64,000 nucleotides of DNA from Chryseobacterium cucumeris (lineage in GTDB: Bacteria > Bacteroidota > Bacteroidia > Flavobacteriales > Weeksellaceae), in the NCBI RefSeq assembly GCF_001593385.1, contig NZ_LUVZ01000012.1, positions 434,001-498,000 on the forward strand, given 5' to 3'. Made by a program: the position numbers and the translations under genes. Below, piece after piece: positions 34,465-43,448 of the stretch (the first letter of the stretch is position 1; each line of letters opens with the position of its first letter). The notes under the pieces were generated by a model, which was given only the letters and a program-made list of their open reading frames with translations, was not told the DNA's origin and searched no databases.

Positions 34465-35061
34465 ATGTCATTTGAATTACCAAAACTAGGATATGCATAT
34501 GATGCATTAGAGCCAACGATCGATGCAAGAACTATGGAAATCCACCATACAAAACACCACCAGGCATATATTGACAATTTAAATAAAGCAATTGAAGGAA
34601 CTGAACTAGCAGGAAAAACTATTGAAGAAATCTGCCAGACAGGAACTGACAAGCCAGCAGTAAGAAATAACGGAGGAGGTCACTTCAACCACACTCTATT
34701 CTGGGAAATTTTAACTCCTGGAGGAAGCAAAGAGCCTGTAGGAAATGTAAAGGCAGCTATCGAAAATTACGGGGGTCTCGATAAATTCAAAACTGATTTT
34801 TCTGAGGCTGCTAAAACAAGATTCGGTTCAGGATGGGCTTGGTTAGTTAAAAATGCTGACGGTTCTGTATCTGTTTCTTCTACACCCAACCAGGACAACC
34901 CATTAATGCCTGTAGCAGACGTTAAAGGAACTCCGGTTTTAGGATTAGACGTTTGGGAGCACGCTTATTATTTAAACTACCAAAACAGAAGACCTGACTA
35001 TGTTTCTGCATTCTTTGATGTAGTAAACTGGGATAAAGTAGAGGAATTATTCAATAAATAA
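34465..35061 (+). CDS. sodB: Superoxide dismutase (Fe/Mn type)
   Basis: The 198-residue enzyme has the four metal ligands His27 (MEIHHTKHH), His76 ([10 protein letters not shown]), Asp162 and His166 (LDVWEHAYY). It has no signal peptide, so it is cytoplasmic. The [12 protein letters not shown] segment carries the Gln found in manganese-type enzymes, so the metal could be Mn, Fe or either. It has its own promoter, and a 108-bp inverted-repeat element begins 22 bp after the stop. Confidence 0.97.
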   Translation: MSFELPKLGYAYDALEPTIDARTMEIHHTKHHQAYIDNLNKAIEGTELAGKTIEEICQTGTDKPAVRNNGGGHFNHTLFWEILTPGGSKEPVGNVKAAIENYGGLDKFKTDFSEAAKTRFGSGWAWLVKNADGSVSVSSTPNQDNPLMPVADVKGTPVLGLDVWEHAYYLNYQNRRPDYVSAFFDVVNWDKVEELFNK

Positions 35062-35082
35062 TTTTCAGCTATTATAAAAATT

Positions 35083-35190
35083 AAAAGGAGACTGTCTCAA
35101 AAGGTAGACCAACACTCTGAGAATTTCTTAAATGACAAAATTTGTCACACAAGAGTCTGAGAGAAAGGTGCTTTTAGACAGTCTCCTTTT
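35083..35190. repeat. 108-bp element with 15-bp perfect terminal inverted repeats (MITE-like or large terminator)
   Basis: AAAAGGAGACTGTCT at 35083-35097 is matched exactly by AGACAGTCTCCTTTT at 35176-35190. Pairing continues with one bulge into CAAAAG / CTTTT. The interior holds a second near-palindrome TGACAAA-A-TTTGTCA (35133-35147). There is no ORF inside. It fills the whole gap between sodB and a convergent GLPGLI gene and would also terminate both. Confidence 0.75.
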
Positions 35191-35194
35191 TCTT

Positions 35195-35962
35195 TTAATC
35201 TATGAATAGATTATCTTTTTTAAATTTTTCGTTAATAACTTTTGGGTCTGCTAATTGAACACTATTCCCCATATACATTTTAGCTTTTCCAGCAGGATCA
35301 GCGTAAAAATCGTTTCTTTCTTTAATGAAATTTGCTTTTGTTGTTTCAATAAAATTTTTTGGTAAGGTTATATTCAAACTTTGTTTCTTAACACCAACCA
35401 AACTAAATGTAAAATAATGGTTTAAATCATACACTTCAACAATCAGTCCTGGGAGTCCTTTAAATCGAAATGGTCCATCATGAGATGGTATGTCAGAAGT
35501 AAACCAAGCAGTAAACTTTCTGTTTTCGAGCATACAAACTGCTTTCTGACAATTAAATTCACCTATTTTCTTTTTCTCATTTTCTATTGCCCAGTGTATT
35601 GTTTCGGCGGCATATCCGTAAAACTTATTGACAATTTTATCAAGTACTTTAATTTTTTTGTCTATACTGTAAAATACCTCATGATTTACCCTTGCTTGAG
35701 GCATGGAAGCAAAGTTTATAGTGTAATTTCCTTTGTCAAAGTTGCTTTGTACGATTGAATCTCTACGCATTTTTGAGAAGCTTTTATAGATAGATTCTTT
35801 ACCATCTGAAAGTAGTACCATCGTCTCTTCAAATTTCCGGTCTTTATCTAAGGAATCACGCATGAACGTGTACTTATAATAAAATACTGTACTTGATTTC
35901 ACTTCTTGTGCTTGAATGAAAGTTGTTATGCTAATAATAAATAGTAGTAATAATTTTTTCAT
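35195..35962 (-). CDS. GLPGLI family exported protein
   Basis: The 255-residue protein has a signal peptide (1-18, ending QAQ) and the family-defining stretch FKGLPGLIVEVYD, with AWFTSDIPSHDGP just before it. GLPGLI proteins occur in Bacteroidota in multiple copies, are exported, and have no known function. It is 57 bp downstream of a broken small secreted-protein gene on the same strand. Its stop lies 5 bp from the inverted-repeat element. Confidence 0.93.
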   Translation of the reverse strand: MKKLLLLFIISITTFIQAQEVKSSTVFYYKYTFMRDSLDKDRKFEETMVLLSDGKESIYKSFSKMRRDSIVQSNFDKGNYTINFASMPQARVNHEVFYSIDKKIKVLDKIVNKFYGYAAETIHWAIENEKKKIGEFNCQKAVCMLENRKFTAWFTSDIPSHDGPFRFKGLPGLIVEVYDLNHYFTFSLVGVKKQSLNITLPKNFIETTKANFIKERNDFYADPAGKAKMYMGNSVQLADPKVINEKFKKDNLFID

Positions 35963-36019
35963 TTTTTACATAATTATAAAACTCAGATAGTTTATTTACT
36001 ATCTGAGTTATTTTTTTGA

Positions 36020-36283
36020 TTACTGATGACAGTTAATTTGTTCAACGGCTTCTGCATCGCTCATTAAACACTCGGTTCCCCATTCGCTACACCATGTTGT
36101 GTATGAATTAAGTCCGCAAGATGTTTGAATAAAAACTTGCATACATCCAAATGCTTTTACTTTGTTTTCCTTTTCCTCTTCTTTGATTTCTGTAACCTTG
36201 GAATAACGATTTTATGCCACTGTGCTTTTAGCATTTACTAATCCAGCAACTCCGAAAGCTGCTAATAAAATAATTTTTTTCAT
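36020..36283 (-). pseudogene. Small secreted Cys-containing protein, interrupted by an in-frame TAA
   Basis: Reading the minus strand from the ATG at 36283 gives a signal peptide (MKKIILLAAFGVAGLVNA), then KSTVA and a TAA at 36212-36214. The same frame continues without further stops for 63 codons to the TAA at 36020: NRYSKVTEIKEEEKENK, then a mature-looking domain with five Cys (GCMQVF, TSCGLNS, TWCSEW, TECLMSD, INCHQ). Reading frame, composition and a Cys-rich end suggest a formerly intact 87-residue exported protein broken by one nonsense change. A sequencing error or true readthrough cannot be excluded. It precedes the GLPGLI gene on the same strand. Confidence 0.8.
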
Positions 36284-36484
36284 AATGAGTTTTTTTAAAT
36301 TCATTATTAAAATATAAAATAAAATCAATTTGTTGTGAACTATTTTTTTATGTTAAGTGTCTGTTTATTAGTTGTTTTTGCGTCGTTAAATTAAAGGGTT
36401 GTATTTTTACTACGGGAATTCGAAATACTATTAAGAAAGACTTTCTATTGAGTATTTCAATGGAATTTAAACAGCATTTATATA

Positions 36485-36515
36485 AAAAAGGTTCAAAATT
36501 ACTTTGAACCTTTTT
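36485..36515 (-). terminator. Terminator after the DUF6146-like gene
   Basis: The perfect 13-bp stem AAAAAGGTTCAAA / TTTGAACCTTTTT with an ATTAC loop gives T runs on both strands. Confidence 0.88.
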
Positions 36516-36533
36516 ATTGAGGATGTTTTAAAT

Positions 36534-36953
36534 TTACCTTATTGCATCGCTTCCGGATAATCCATTCAATCTTAGCTTATACTTCCAGTTTACATAGGCG
36601 AAAACCTGGTATAATTTATATTCAAACTTGATTCCGTAATTTTCCTTAGGATCATAATCGATTCCGGATTCAATAATATTTCTGTATCTGCCGGAATGAT
36701 AATAGCTGTTCCACTCATTGACCAAAAATGTGTTTTTTGTCTTCAGATAAGATTCTGTGTACTGGCTGATAGGTCTGGCAACAGCGCTCAGAAAATAATC
36801 GAATTGGGTATCGATAACCGTAAGGTCCCATTCTCCGTCTTCATTTTTAGAAGGCTTCATTTCATGTTGCTCTTTATCTTTCTTTGGTGTTTCCTGAGAA
36901 AAACAGCTGAAAGGTACCAATGCAATCATTACTAATAAAATAATACTTTTCAT
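36534..36953 (-). CDS. DUF6146-like exported protein
   Basis: The start is set at 36953 (MKSIILLVMIALVPFSCFSQ). The longer frame from 36986 begins inside the terminator of the upstream gene. The signal peptide has a Cys in LVPFSC, so it may be a lipoprotein. The mature part contains LTVIDTQFDYFLSAVARPISQYTES and LVNEWNSYYHSGRYRNIIESGIDYDPKENYGIKFEYKLYQVFAYVNWKY, a pattern I associate with DUF6146. The function is unknown. It is downstream of an exported nuclease/phosphatase-fold gene, with a hairpin between them. Confidence 0.75.
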   Translation of the reverse strand: MKSIILLVMIALVPFSCFSQETPKKDKEQHEMKPSKNEDGEWDLTVIDTQFDYFLSAVARPISQYTESYLKTKNTFLVNEWNSYYHSGRYRNIIESGIDYDPKENYGIKFEYKLYQVFAYVNWKYKLRLNGLSGSDAIR

Positions 36954-36971
36954 GATATAGGTATTTATATA

Positions 36972-36995
36972 AAAAAAGCACTCCAATAAGAGTGC
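36972..36995 (-). terminator. Terminator after the endonuclease/exonuclease/phosphatase gene
   Basis: The stem GCACTC / GAGTGC with a 6-nt loop is followed by a T run on the minus strand. Confidence 0.8.
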
Positions 36996-37004
36996 CTAAC
37001 TTTT

Positions 37005-38195
37005 TTATGGTTCTTTCTGAAGAACTACAAATGCAGGAAAGTGGTCACTGTAGCCTCCTGTAAACTGATCTCCATTCCATGATCTGAAAGGATATCCTTT
37101 GTAATTTCCTTCTTTATTGACAAGATAAGCTGGAGCGAAAATTTCTGCTTTGTACACAGAATATTCTTTAGTTACCTGATCTGAAATTACGTTTTTAGAA
37201 ACAATAATCTGGTCAAACAGGTTGGGAGCATCCTGATAAGCCAAAGAAGCAACTCCTTTCTTATATAAAGGATACATCAGGTTAAGATAAGGAGTTTCCT
37301 CGCTTAAATCTTTTGGATTGGCCTGGGCTTTCAAATGGTTTTTTAAACTTGGGCTTACAGGATCGTCGTTAAAGTCACCCATAGCAAAAAGTTTGGTAGT
37401 AGGGTCTGCAGTCCTTACGCTGTCCATCTGCTGTTTTAATAAGGCAGCCGCAGCATTTCTTTTAGGTAAAGAAATTGCTTCACCACCTCTTCTTGAAGGC
37501 CAGTGGTTCATAAAAAATGCTACTTTTTCATTGTCCAGAAATCCTGTTACGACAAGGATATCTCTTGTGTATTCTCTTTTTCCGTTGTCACCGTAAATTA
37601 CCAGTTCTTTTTTTAATGAATTGGTAGGGGTGAACCTTCTTTTCTGATAGATCAATGCCACATCAATTCCTCTATAGTCATAAGAGTTGTAATGAATAAT
37701 TCCGTAGTCATATTTCTTTAAAGCAGGTTCGTTCACAAGGTCCTGGATGACCTGTCTGTTTTCAACCTCGATTAAGCCTACTACTGCCGGAGCTGTTTTG
37801 GTATATTGTGCTCCCATTTCAGAAATCACCTTTGCTTCGTTAGCCAGTTTTGCCTTATAAATTTTAGATCCGTAGTTCTTAGCACTTTTAGGAGTAAATT
37901 CTTCAGAACCACTTTGAATTCTTACTGCTTTTTTCCCTTTTAATGCACCGTCACTCCAGGGTCCGTCGTATTTTTCTGCTTCCAGAAACTGAATAGAATC
38001 CATAGGGATACTTCTGTGGAAAGCAGGGTTTTTAATGTCTTTGGTTCCATCAATATAATCAGCTGAGCGGATAGTATCCCAAAGGTTTTCTACATTTAAG
38101 AAACCTATGGTTGCTACTTTTCTCAGTTTTCCTTGTTGTTGGGAGAATGCCACGATCGAAATAAACAGGGCAAACAGACTCGAAAATCTCTTCAT
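37005..38195 (-). CDS. Exported endonuclease/exonuclease/phosphatase-fold protein
   Basis: The 396-residue protein has a signal peptide (1-18) and the EEP pattern: IGFLNVENLWDT at the N-terminus, VVGLIEVENRQVIQDLV with the metal-binding Glu, GIDVALIYQKRRF, FFMNHWPSRRGGE, MGDFNDDP and the final SDHFPAFVVL. EEP enzymes cleave phosphodiester or phosphomonoester bonds. An exported version suggests use of extracellular nucleic acids or phospho-esters. It is divergent from a TonB receptor and a DUF5689 lipoprotein, a grouping that I recall from other flavobacteria. Confidence 0.9.
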   Translation of the reverse strand: MKRFSSLFALFISIVAFSQQQGKLRKVATIGFLNVENLWDTIRSADYIDGTKDIKNPAFHRSIPMDSIQFLEAEKYDGPWSDGALKGKKAVRIQSGSEEFTPKSAKNYGSKIYKAKLANEAKVISEMGAQYTKTAPAVVGLIEVENRQVIQDLVNEPALKKYDYGIIHYNSYDYRGIDVALIYQKRRFTPTNSLKKELVIYGDNGKREYTRDILVVTGFLDNEKVAFFMNHWPSRRGGEAISLPKRNAAAALLKQQMDSVRTADPTTKLFAMGDFNDDPVSPSLKNHLKAQANPKDLSEETPYLNLMYPLYKKGVASLAYQDAPNLFDQIIVSKNVISDQVTKEYSVYKAEIFAPAYLVNKEGNYKGYPFRSWNGDQFTGGYSDHFPAFVVLQKEP

Positions 38196-38441
38196 CTCTT
38201 TGGAGTTTTATTATACTATTAATTACAAATTTACTTTTTTTTAACTTGCTGCGTTTTAAATATTTGTAAATTTAAAAGCAGTAATTTGAACCTCTCTTTT
38301 ATAATGATTCTTAAAAGATTGCAATGTTAAGGAAAAATAACGTTAAAAAAGTTCTGAATTGCAAAATTTGATTAATTTTGTGCCCCCAACTTTTAAACTG
38401 TTGAAAATTAACAATAAAAGTATTAAAAAATAAATATACTC

Positions 38442-41321
38442 ATGATTAAAAAATTATCATTGATCTCTTTATTTACTTTGCTGCCTGCGTCTTATTATTA
38501 TGCGCAGACAACTGTGTTTGCGTATCTTAAGGATGCGGATGGCAAGCCTGTTGAGCAAGCAAGTGTAGATTTAAAAGGAGCAGGAAATGATGCAAAGGCA
38601 GACAAAATCGGATATTTCCAATTTAAAGATTTGATGCCTGGACATTATCAGATTATGGTTACAAAACCCAATTTTGAAACTAAAATTTTTGAATTTGACG
38701 TAACCAGTGATGAGAAAAGAAAAGATCTTGGAGTAATTACTCTTTATTCTGCACTGAATGGTGCTGATCAAGGGTTAGCTATCATAGAAGATTCTGGAGA
38801 AAGTGATGGCGGTGGTGCACAGCAAACGGCCACGGTAGGTTTATTACAATCTTCTCAGGATGTTTTCAGCAGAATTGCAAGTTTTGATTTAGGACCGTAC
38901 TGGTTCCGTCCAAGAGGAATTGATAGCAGAACAGGTGAGAACATGATCAATGGGGTTTCTATGGCTGCAGCTGATAATGGAGATGTAGACTTCAGTACCT
39001 GGGGAGGGTTGAACGAAATTACCCGTTACCCGGAAATTGCAGCTAACCATGCCCCTTCAGAATATGCCTTCGGAGGAACTACGGGAGTATTTTATAAAAA
39101 TACAAAAGCCAGCGAGTACAGAAAAGGGAGCCAGTTGACATACTCTCTGACCAACAGAAATTATACCAACAGATTATCCTACAGATTTTCATCCGGAATG
39201 AATAAGAACGGATGGGCATTTACAGGAATGATCGCAAGGAGATGGGCACAGGAAGGGATTCAGGATGGTACCGCTTATGATGCATACAGTGGATATGTCG
39301 GTATTGAGAAGAAATTCAGCGACAGCCATACCATGACCTTAAATGCCATTGGTTCTAAATATGCCAGAAGCTCTTCAAGTCCAAGTACTCAGGAAGTATA
39401 TGACTTCAGAGGTGTTCATTACAACTCTTACTGGGGATGGCAAAACGGAGATAAAAGAAATGAAAGAGTGAAAAGAGGTTTCCAGCCGATGATCCAATTA
39501 CAGGATTTCTGGAAAATCAATAAAAACTCTCAGTTATGGACGTCTGTTTCTTACCAGTTTGGGAAAGAATACAGTTCAAGATTGGATTGGTACAGAGCTA
39601 ATAACCCGTCTCCAACTTATTACCGTAATCTGCCAAGCTATTGGTTAAACTATAAAGATCCGTCTCCGGAGCAGGCTGCCAACATCGGAATCACAAGAGA
39701 CTGGTGGACCAATGATGACCAGTCACACACACAGATCAACTGGGATAATCTTTATAATGCCAACCGAAATGTAGAATACAATGCATTATTGGGCGGAAGA
39801 AGAGCCGCTTATTATCTTGTGGATGACGTAAAAGATGATAAAGTATGGAATGTATCTACCCACTATACTTATAACTTCACCGATACTTCCCGTTTTATTT
39901 TAAACTTATCTTACCAGAACTACAGATCTGAGCAGTACAGAGAAGTGAATGACCTATTAGGAGCTGATTTTGCCTTAAATATGGATCCATTTGCATCCAA
40001 TACCACGGCAGGAAGTGTTTGGGGAAAATTCAATACAAGAGAAAGCGATACTGATGTTGCCAAAAGAGAAGGGGATAAAATCGGGTACAGCTATATTTTC
40101 AGAAGACAGGAATTCAAAATAAATCCTGCTTTCAAATTCTCCACCGGAAAATTTGATGTTTTTATTTCCGGATTATTTGGATATACATCAAACAGCAGAG
40201 AAGGATTATTCCAACACTACCTGTATGAGTCTTCTTACGGAAAAGGGGCAGACCAAAACTTTTGGAATGCTGGTGTTAAAGGACAGGTTACTTATAAAAT
40301 CAATGGTAGAAACTTCCTGGTTTATAACGGAGCTTACTTCTCGCAGTCTCCTTTCCTGAATGATATTTACTTTAATACCAGAGTAAGTGGTGTTACCACT
40401 CCTGGTATCAAAAATGTTGTTGTTGATGCCAACGATCTGAGTTATGTAATCTCTACTCCGATTGTTAAACTTAGATTGACCGGTTACCTTGTTAATACTC
40501 AAAACGAAACAAGTGTACAAAGATATTTTGCACAGGGAGTTAAACTAACAAACCTTACTGAAAGTGGTGATCAGGCTCCGGTTCAGGATGGAGCTTTCAT
40601 TACGCAGGTACTGGCAGGTGCAAATAAAAGAAATATGGGAATTGAGCTTGGTGGACAAGTGAAAGTAACTCCTAACTTAACTGCCAGTGGGTTATTAAGC
40701 TTAGGACAATACACTTATACTAATAATCCTACAGTTTATTTTGCATCTGACGCTGTTGGAACGTTCAGAGAGCTTGACGGAAATGGAAATATCGTATCAA
40801 GATCGTATACCAACATGGGTGAGGCTACTCTTAAAAATTACAGACAAGGGGGTACTCCTCAGGAAGCATATACACTAGGTCTTCGTTACAGCAGCACTAA
40901 AAACTACTGGTGGGTAGGAGCAACTTGGAACTATTTTGGGCATTCATTCTTAGACCCATCTCCGGTGACCAGAACAGACAGATTCTATACCAATCCTGGC
41001 ACACCAGGAGTGCCTTATGACCAGGTAAATGATGAAGAACTAGCAAGAGTTCTTACGCCTACAAAGCTTCCTTCAGCATTCTTCTTCAATGTCAATGCAG
41101 GGAAGTCCTGGATGATTGGTAAGTATTATGTATTGGTGTCTGCATCGGTAAATAACATCCTTAACAACAGAAATTATATTACAGGAGGATTTGAACAGAC
41201 CCGAAACGTTAACTATATTGATTACGCTAATGATTATGACAGTGGCAATATGGTATTTGCACCAAAGTATTGGTATAATCAGGGTAGATCTTATTTTGTT
41301 AATCTTCAATTCAGATTCTAA
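38442..41321 (+). CDS. TonB-dependent receptor with carboxypeptidase-regulatory-like domain
   Basis: The 959-residue outer-membrane protein has a signal peptide (1-21), an Ig-like carboxypeptidase-regulatory domain (about 23-108, TVFAYLKDADGKPVEQASVDLKG), a plug (FRPRGIDSRTGENMINGVSM and ITRYPEIAANHAPSEYAFGGTTG) and a barrel ending NLQFRF. The substrate is not shown. It is 25 bp upstream of a DUF5689 lipoprotein, likely its surface partner, and divergent from an exported EEP enzyme. A TAATTTTG -7-like element is at 38373-38380. Confidence 0.92.
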   Translation: MIKKLSLISLFTLLPASYYYAQTTVFAYLKDADGKPVEQASVDLKGAGNDAKADKIGYFQFKDLMPGHYQIMVTKPNFETKIFEFDVTSDEKRKDLGVITLYSALNGADQGLAIIEDSGESDGGGAQQTATVGLLQSSQDVFSRIASFDLGPYWFRPRGIDSRTGENMINGVSMAAADNGDVDFSTWGGLNEITRYPEIAANHAPSEYAFGGTTGVFYKNTKASEYRKGSQLTYSLTNRNYTNRLSYRFSSGMNKNGWAFTGMIARRWAQEGIQDGTAYDAYSGYVGIEKKFSDSHTMTLNAIGSKYARSSSSPSTQEVYDFRGVHYNSYWGWQNGDKRNERVKRGFQPMIQLQDFWKINKNSQLWTSVSYQFGKEYSSRLDWYRANNPSPTYYRNLPSYWLNYKDPSPEQAANIGITRDWWTNDDQSHTQINWDNLYNANRNVEYNALLGGRRAAYYLVDDVKDDKVWNVSTHYTYNFTDTSRFILNLSYQNYRSEQYREVNDLLGADFALNMDPFASNTTAGSVWGKFNTRESDTDVAKREGDKIGYSYIFRRQEFKINPAFKFSTGKFDVFISGLFGYTSNSREGLFQHYLYESSYGKGADQNFWNAGVKGQVTYKINGRNFLVYNGAYFSQSPFLNDIYFNTRVSGVTTPGIKNVVVDANDLSYVISTPIVKLRLTGYLVNTQNETSVQRYFAQGVKLTNLTESGDQAPVQDGAFITQVLAGANKRNMGIELGGQVKVTPNLTASGLLSLGQYTYTNNPTVYFASDAVGTFRELDGNGNIVSRSYTNMGEATLKNYRQGGTPQEAYTLGLRYSSTKNYWWVGATWNYFGHSFLDPSPVTRTDRFYTNPGTPGVPYDQVNDEELARVLTPTKLPSAFFFNVNAGKSWMIGKYYVLVSASVNNILNNRNYITGGFEQTRNVNYIDYANDYDSGNMVFAPKYWYNQGRSYFVNLQFRF

Positions 41322-41346
41322 AAACTAAAATTAAAAATCGAAAACA

Positions 41347-42753
41347 ATGAAAAATATATATTTTAAAGCGGCGATCTTTAGTGCTATTTCAATGCTTGCA
41401 TTCTCGTCTTGTGTAAAAACCGATGATTATGAATTACCGGAAATTAAATGTACCAACAAATTTGCAGCAGCTAATCACCCGTTAACTGATCTTGTTACCA
41501 TTGCAAAAGCAAAACCAACTGAAGCTGATATCATTAAAGAAGATTACATTGTTGAAGCTTATGTTTCTTCAAGTGATGAATCAGGAAATATCTATAAAAT
41601 GATGTTCCTTCAGGATAAACCTGAAAACCCAACGCAAGGGATTGAAATTGACATCGATGGTGGAAATCAGTATCTTGATTATCCTACCGGATCTTTAGTA
41701 AGAATCAATCTTAAAGGATTGATCGTTCAAGGTATTAATGGGAATATTAAAGTAGGTTCTTTTGATCCTAATTATCCTATCGGTAGAATCAACCCAAATA
41801 AACTATCCAATTACATGGCAAGAGTTTGTGACGGACAAAAGGCTGTTGTAACTGCAATAAAGCCATTAGAGTTTAATTCTATCGCTGATGCTCTTAAAAA
41901 TGGTGCTCACATCAATCAGCTTGTAAAAATTAAAAATGTTCAGTTCGAAGATCCTGAATTGACAAAAACTTTTGCTGATGAATCAGGAACAGGAGACCGT
42001 TATATCACTGATAAAAAGGCTGGTAGATTAGATCTTCGTTTCAGTAACTATGCAACTTTTGCGAAATCGCCGATCTCTCCTAAATATGCAAAAAGTGGTG
42101 ATATCGTTCTTCTACTAAGCCGTTTTACCAGCTCAAGTAATGCAACGATTTTCACAGATCAGGCTTATATCAGAAATCTTGATGATATTAACTTCCCTAA
42201 CGACAGATTCAATCCGGGTGAACCTGATGCTCCGTCTGCTTCTGCTGTAAACCTTTTCGCAGGTTCTGACTTTGAAAACTGGACATCTTTCTTATCAAGT
42301 GTAAATACTTTCGGTCTTAAGCCTTACGCTACACAAGGTGTTGGTCTTGGGTATAATGGTACAAATTCACTTCAGATCAAAGGTACTCCTACAGCTAACG
42401 ATTATGTATTTACATCTGTGGCTACTACAGGAATCCCAGCGGTGCCAAAAAGAATTACAATATATATCAAAGGTACTGCAACAGGGAAAAGTCTTTCTTT
42501 CAACGTATATAAAGCAGGTGGAGGCTTCTACGTATTCAACTTAGGAACATTCTCTACTGGTGCTACTTTAGGAGTAGAAAGTGCTAACTCTTACAACGGT
42601 TCTATCAATACAAATGGACAGTGGAGATTAGTTGAGCTTACCCTTACAGGAATTGCAGATATTAACACTACAGCCGGAAAAGATATGTTTGCGATTAAAA
42701 CAGGAAATGGTGGTATATATGATGTTCAGATCGATAACATCAAAATTGAGTAA
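41347..42753 (+). CDS. DUF5689 lipoprotein
   Basis: The 468-residue protein has a lipobox (LAFSSC), then a DUF5689 domain (about 35-285; IKEDYIVEAYVSSSDESGNIYKMMFLQD with OB-fold-like character). A C-terminal carbohydrate-binding-like beta domain follows (about 300-468; NLFAGSDFENWTSF to DVQIDNIKIE). It is probably surface-exposed and works with the TonB receptor directly upstream, with the same operon ending at a strong terminator. Confidence 0.9.
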   Translation: MKNIYFKAAIFSAISMLAFSSCVKTDDYELPEIKCTNKFAAANHPLTDLVTIAKAKPTEADIIKEDYIVEAYVSSSDESGNIYKMMFLQDKPENPTQGIEIDIDGGNQYLDYPTGSLVRINLKGLIVQGINGNIKVGSFDPNYPIGRINPNKLSNYMARVCDGQKAVVTAIKPLEFNSIADALKNGAHINQLVKIKNVQFEDPELTKTFADESGTGDRYITDKKAGRLDLRFSNYATFAKSPISPKYAKSGDIVLLLSRFTSSSNATIFTDQAYIRNLDDINFPNDRFNPGEPDAPSASAVNLFAGSDFENWTSFLSSVNTFGLKPYATQGVGLGYNGTNSLQIKGTPTANDYVFTSVATTGIPAVPKRITIYIKGTATGKSLSFNVYKAGGGFYVFNLGTFSTGATLGVESANSYNGSINTNGQWRLVELTLTGIADINTTAGKDMFAIKTGNGGIYDVQIDNIKIE

Positions 42754-42788
42754 TTCATTAGGATAAAATATATTCTAATACACTTTAT

Positions 42789-42823
42789 AAAAATCGGGCA
42801 GCTTGAAAGCTGCCCGATTTTAT
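42789..42823 (+). terminator. Terminator after the DUF5689 gene
   Basis: A perfect stem of about 14 bp (AAAATCGGGCAGCT and complement) with a GAA-type loop and T run. Confidence 0.92.
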
Positions 42824-42892
42824 TTTAATAGTGGATATTAAATCAATTAAGGATTTAATACTTTTATCTCTAAAAACAGAAACTATATTAAG

Positions 42893-43390
42893 ATGGAATA
42901 TTTCATTTATGCATTAAATCATACTTACACCGATGAATCCCATACAGATACTAAATTTCTTGGATTTTCTAATAGTGTTGAAAACTTAGAAAAGTTGAAA
43001 GCCAAAGCAGTTGTTCTTCCTGGATTTAGAGATTATCCCGAATCATTTGTTGCCGATTGTTATATTCTGGATAAGATACATTGGAATGAAGGATTTCTGG
43101 AGGTCATTGGTGAAATTGGACGTGACTACATTGAAAAAGGTGACGACATAGATGCCAACTGTATTTCAATAAAAGAATTAGGCTTAAATACGGTTTTCAG
43201 TGTCAGCCATTATTATACAATACATACTTTTCTGGATGACGAAAGATATATCGGAGTATTTTCATCTTTAAAAAAAGCAGAAAAAGCTATTGAAGAACTG
43301 AAAGACAAGCCTGGTTTTAAAGATCATCAGAATGATTTTAATATAAGTGAGTTGGACCTTGATATTCTTTTATGGTCTACGGGATTTTGA
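42893..43390 (+). CDS. Tandem-duplicated small-domain protein (DUF7336-like)
   Basis: The 165-residue soluble protein is made of two copies of one domain. Residues about 22-68 (KFLGFSNSVENLEKLKAK to HWNEGF) and about 118-165 (RYIGVFSSLKKAEKAIEELK to LWSTGF) align: xIGxxSS, a helix, KxxPGFxDxxxxFxxxxxxLDxxxWxxGF. This resembles DUF7336. The role is unknown; small proteins of this kind are sometimes immunity factors, which is only a guess. It stands alone between two terminators. Confidence 0.75.
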   Translation: MEYFIYALNHTYTDESHTDTKFLGFSNSVENLEKLKAKAVVLPGFRDYPESFVADCYILDKIHWNEGFLEVIGEIGRDYIEKGDDIDANCISIKELGLNTVFSVSHYYTIHTFLDDERYIGVFSSLKKAEKAIEELKDKPGFKDHQNDFNISELDLDILLWSTGF

Positions 43391-43403
43391 GATATTAAAA
43401 AGC

Positions 43404-43440
43404 AAAAACCACTGCAGTCTATCTAAATGCAGTGGTTTTT
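43404..43440. terminator. Bidirectional terminator
   Basis: The perfect 13-bp stem AAAAACCACTGCA / TGCAGTGGTTTTT lies between convergent genes. Confidence 0.9.
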
Positions 43441-43448
43441 ATTTTCTT

